From contig CAIMEK010000894.1 of assembly GCA_903839965.1 (NCBI GenBank), positions 1-15,479 of the forward strand: DNA of 15,479 nt, in the 5' to 3' direction. The stretch's first letter is position 1; every line of letters starts with the position of its first letter. The stretch is from an uncultured Acetobacteraceae bacterium. Its GTDB lineage: Bacteria; Pseudomonadota; Alphaproteobacteria; Acetobacterales; Acetobacteraceae. The position numbers were made by a program, and so were the translations under genes. The notes under the pieces were generated by a model. The model searched no databases. It saw only the letters and a program-made list of their open reading frames with translations, and was not told the DNA's origin. This document shows positions 13,913 through 15,479 of this stretch, in pieces.

Positions 13913-14968
13913 ATGGCAGAAACCTACGTCTATCGCGGCGGAATGTATCGCGACCCCAAAGCGTTGCAAGCGTGGCTGGCAAGCCGGCCGCCGGAGGAGG
14001 TGCTGGAACCAGACCTGCCGATCGTCGATGTGCACCATCATTTGTGGGATACGCCGCAGCGTGGGCGCTATCTGCTGGACGAGTTTCTGTCCGATTCCCT
14101 GGCGGGCCATAAGATCGTCAAAACGATGTTCATGGAATGCGAGGCGATGTACCGCACCACCGGCCCGGTGGAGATGCGGCCGGTCGGCGAAGTCGAGTTC
14201 GTACGTGGCGTGGCCGCGATGAGCGCTTCGGGAAATTATGGTCCGACCCAGATCACAACGACAATGGTGGCCTACGCCGACCTGAAACTCGGTGCGCGCG
14301 TCCGCCCGGTGCTGGAGGCGGAAATTGCCGCGGGCGGTGGCATCGTACGCGGCGTCCGCAACTGCATGCCCTGGGACAAGCACGCAGAAATCGAGAAATA
14401 CGCGTCGGGCCAGGTGCCGCCGGGGCGATTGCTCGACCCGACATTCCGCGAAGGCATTGCGCAACTCGCCGGGCTCGGCCTCAGCTTCGACGTTTGGCTC
14501 TATTTCACCCAACTGCCCGAGCTCGTTGCCATGGCGCGGGCATTCCCCTACACCACCATCGTCCTCAACCATTGCGGCGGCCCGATCTGCGTCGGCCCCT
14601 ATGCCGGCCACCGGGCGGAATACATGGCAATCTGGGCGAAGTACATCGCCGAGCTCGCCACCTGCCCGAATGTGTATATCAAGCTGGGCGGCCTGGGCAT
14701 GCTGCACTTCGGTTTCGACTTCCACCTGCGCGATGTGCCTCCCTCGTCCGCAGAGCTGGCCGAGGCGTGGAAGCCCTATATGCAGACGTGCATCGAGGCG
14801 TTTGGCGTCGAGCGCGCGATGTTCGAAAGCAACGTACCTCCTGACAAGCAATCCTGCAGCTATCTGACGCTGTGGAATGCCCTGAAGCGCGTCGCGGCCG
14901 GCGCGTCGGCTGACGAGAAGGCGGCGCTGTTCAGCGGAACCGCGACCAAGGCGTATCGGCTGCCCTGA
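13913..14968 (+). CDS. Amidohydrolase-2 family metal-dependent hydrolase
   Basis: A 351-residue TIM-barrel hydrolase or decarboxylase of the PF04909 family, which includes 2-pyrone-4,6-dicarboxylate lactonase and aromatic acid decarboxylases. The N-terminal metal motif is IVDVHHHLWD with H41 and H43. A conserved barrel histidine lies in VLNHCGGP at about 219. The final metal-site aspartate appears in FESNVPPDK at about 307. The ATG at 13913 is preferred over one four codons earlier because GGAGAGGA precedes it. It follows the PanE-like reductase in the same direction, and two strong hairpins follow its stop. Paired with a 2-hydroxy/2-oxo acid reductase, lactone or ring-cleavage product hydrolysis is plausible. 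Substrate unknown. Confidence 0.88.
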   Translation: MAETYVYRGGMYRDPKALQAWLASRPPEEVLEPDLPIVDVHHHLWDTPQRGRYLLDEFLSDSLAGHKIVKTMFMECEAMYRTTGPVEMRPVGEVEFVRGVAAMSASGNYGPTQITTTMVAYADLKLGARVRPVLEAEIAAGGGIVRGVRNCMPWDKHAEIEKYASGQVPPGRLLDPTFREGIAQLAGLGLSFDVWLYFTQLPELVAMARAFPYTTIVLNHCGGPICVGPYAGHRAEYMAIWAKYIAELATCPNVYIKLGGLGMLHFGFDFHLRDVPPSSAELAEAWKPYMQTCIEAFGVERAMFESNVPPDKQSCSYLTLWNALKRVAAGASADEKAALFSGTATKAYRLP

Positions 14969-14990
14969 TCGGGAGAGCCCTAGGCGCCAA

Positions 14991-15037
14991 GGCGGGGAGC
15001 CATCGTCGGAAGCGTCCTGACGATCATGCTCCCCGCC
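14991..15037. terminator. Long hairpin after the amidohydrolase gene
   Basis: GGCGGGGAGC (14991-15000) pairs perfectly with GCTCCCCGCC (15028-15037), and inside it ATCGTC (15002-15007) pairs with GACGAT (15019-15024). This gives 16 base pairs with a small internal loop. No T-run follows, but the stem is far stronger than chance would give just after a stop codon. Confidence 0.6.
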
Positions 15038-15057
15038 GGGATGGCGTATTGCTTCGA

Positions 15058-15100
15058 CCCCGTGCCCTGCCCGCTCGTTGCGTCCGAGCAGGGCACGGGG
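15058..15100. terminator. Second strong hairpin between convergent genes
   Basis: CCCCGTGCCCTGC (15058-15070) and GCAGGGCACGGGG (15088-15100) are a perfect 13-bp inverted repeat. The 17-base loop can extend the stem with CTCG/CGAG. It lies 22 bases past the stop of the minus-strand GST gene, so it probably serves that gene, with the first hairpin serving the amidohydrolase. No T-run is present on either strand. Confidence 0.6.
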
Positions 15101-15121
15101 ATTACCAAAGTGCGATGCGGA

Positions 15122-15478
15122 TCAGACCGGCGGCGCGACCGGTTCCGTCGCCTTCATTGAGGGACGCAGCGACAATTCAGCGAACCAGCGAGCCAGCGCG
15201 GGACGTCCCTGCCGCCAGTTCTCGTTGGGCATGCGAAAATCCAGCCATCCGAGAGCACATCCGCATGCGATGTCGCCAATGTCGACCTTGCCCGCCCCTG
15301 CCAGGCCGGCGGGCTGGTCCGATGTGGCGGCGTCACGTTCGAACATATCCAGGCACCGCCGGGCCTTTCCGAGTTGGGCGGCAATCCAATCGGCCGTCTG
15401 CATGTTGGCGTCCCGGGCCATCTCGGCACGCGCCGCCATCGCGGCATCCAGCAGGCCGTCGGCCGCTGCCGCCCGTGT
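15122..15478 (-). CDS. Glutathione S-transferase family protein, C-terminal part (cut by window edge)
   Basis: About 118 C-terminal residues are visible; the thioredoxin-like N-terminal domain with the glutathione site lies beyond the window. The visible part is the all-helical GST C-domain. It has GLLDAAMAARAEMARD, then the helix WIAAQLGKARRCLDMFERDA, then the N-capping-box region VDIGDIACGCALGWLDFR, then RPALARWFAELSLRPSMKAT before the TGA at 15124-15122. The frame is open to the end of the window, so the start is not seen. It would conjugate or reduce electrophiles in the cytoplasm. The gene converges on the amidohydrolase and is separated from it by two hairpins. It resembles YfcG/YibF-like small GSTs, without certainty. 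Confidence 0.85.
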   Translation of the reverse strand, partial: TRAAAADGLLDAAMAARAEMARDANMQTADWIAAQLGKARRCLDMFERDAATSDQPAGLAGAGKVDIGDIACGCALGWLDFRMPNENWRQGRPALARWFAELSLRPSMKATEPVAPPV

Positions 15479-15479
15479 C

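Overview
The window reads as chromosomal DNA of a GC-rich alphaproteobacterium, probably of the Rhodospirillales/Acetobacteraceae type. This placement is inferred from base composition, from the style of the DctP/DctQM, SWIM-SNF2 and substrate-binding proteins, and from the look of the integrase and IS630 remnants. No marker gene fixes the taxon.

Layout. (1) Positions 1-858 are stable backbone: the N-terminal two thirds of a Ppx/GppA phosphatase on the minus strand, then a well-formed tRNA-Gln(CUG) on the plus strand behind a near-consensus promoter. (2) Positions 859-2150 hold no intact gene. They carry wreckage: a frameshifted N-terminus of a tyrosine integrase about 85 bp past the tRNA, a possible C-terminal scrap of a solute-binding protein, an IS630-type transposase that has lost the segment with its last catalytic acid, and a headless winged-helix gene. 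This looks like a decayed island at a tRNA attachment site. (3) Positions 2260-5226 (minus) encode a complete two-gene TRAP transporter, with the binding protein downstream of a fused DctQM permease. Palindromes lie upstream of it. (4) Positions 5847-7430 (plus) encode a lone family-5 ABC substrate-binding protein with a Tat-like signal. (5) Positions 7445-10567 (minus) encode a 1040-residue SWIM/SNF2 helicase, convergent with it. (6) Positions 10568-11129 are non-coding with promoter-like and hairpin signals. (7) Positions 11130-12260 (minus) are a fused chain of pseudogene pieces: a cyclase-family hydrolase with an internal deletion, then the middle of an ABC permease, then the TOBE end of an ABC ATPase. 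(8) Positions 12752-14968 (plus) are a probable two-gene operon of a ketopantoate-reductase-like enzyme and an amidohydrolase. It ends at two strong hairpins facing a minus-strand glutathione S-transferase cut by the window edge.

The intact accessory genes (TRAP importer, lone binding protein, PanE-like reductase, amidohydrolase, GST) fit uptake and breakdown of small organic acids or aromatic-derived compounds. The lost cyclase and ABC importer suggest that a second, similar module was present and has been eroded. I saw no convincing new defence or mobile system. The most informative parts are the two decay zones and the unusual translation start and palindromes of the TRAP operon.
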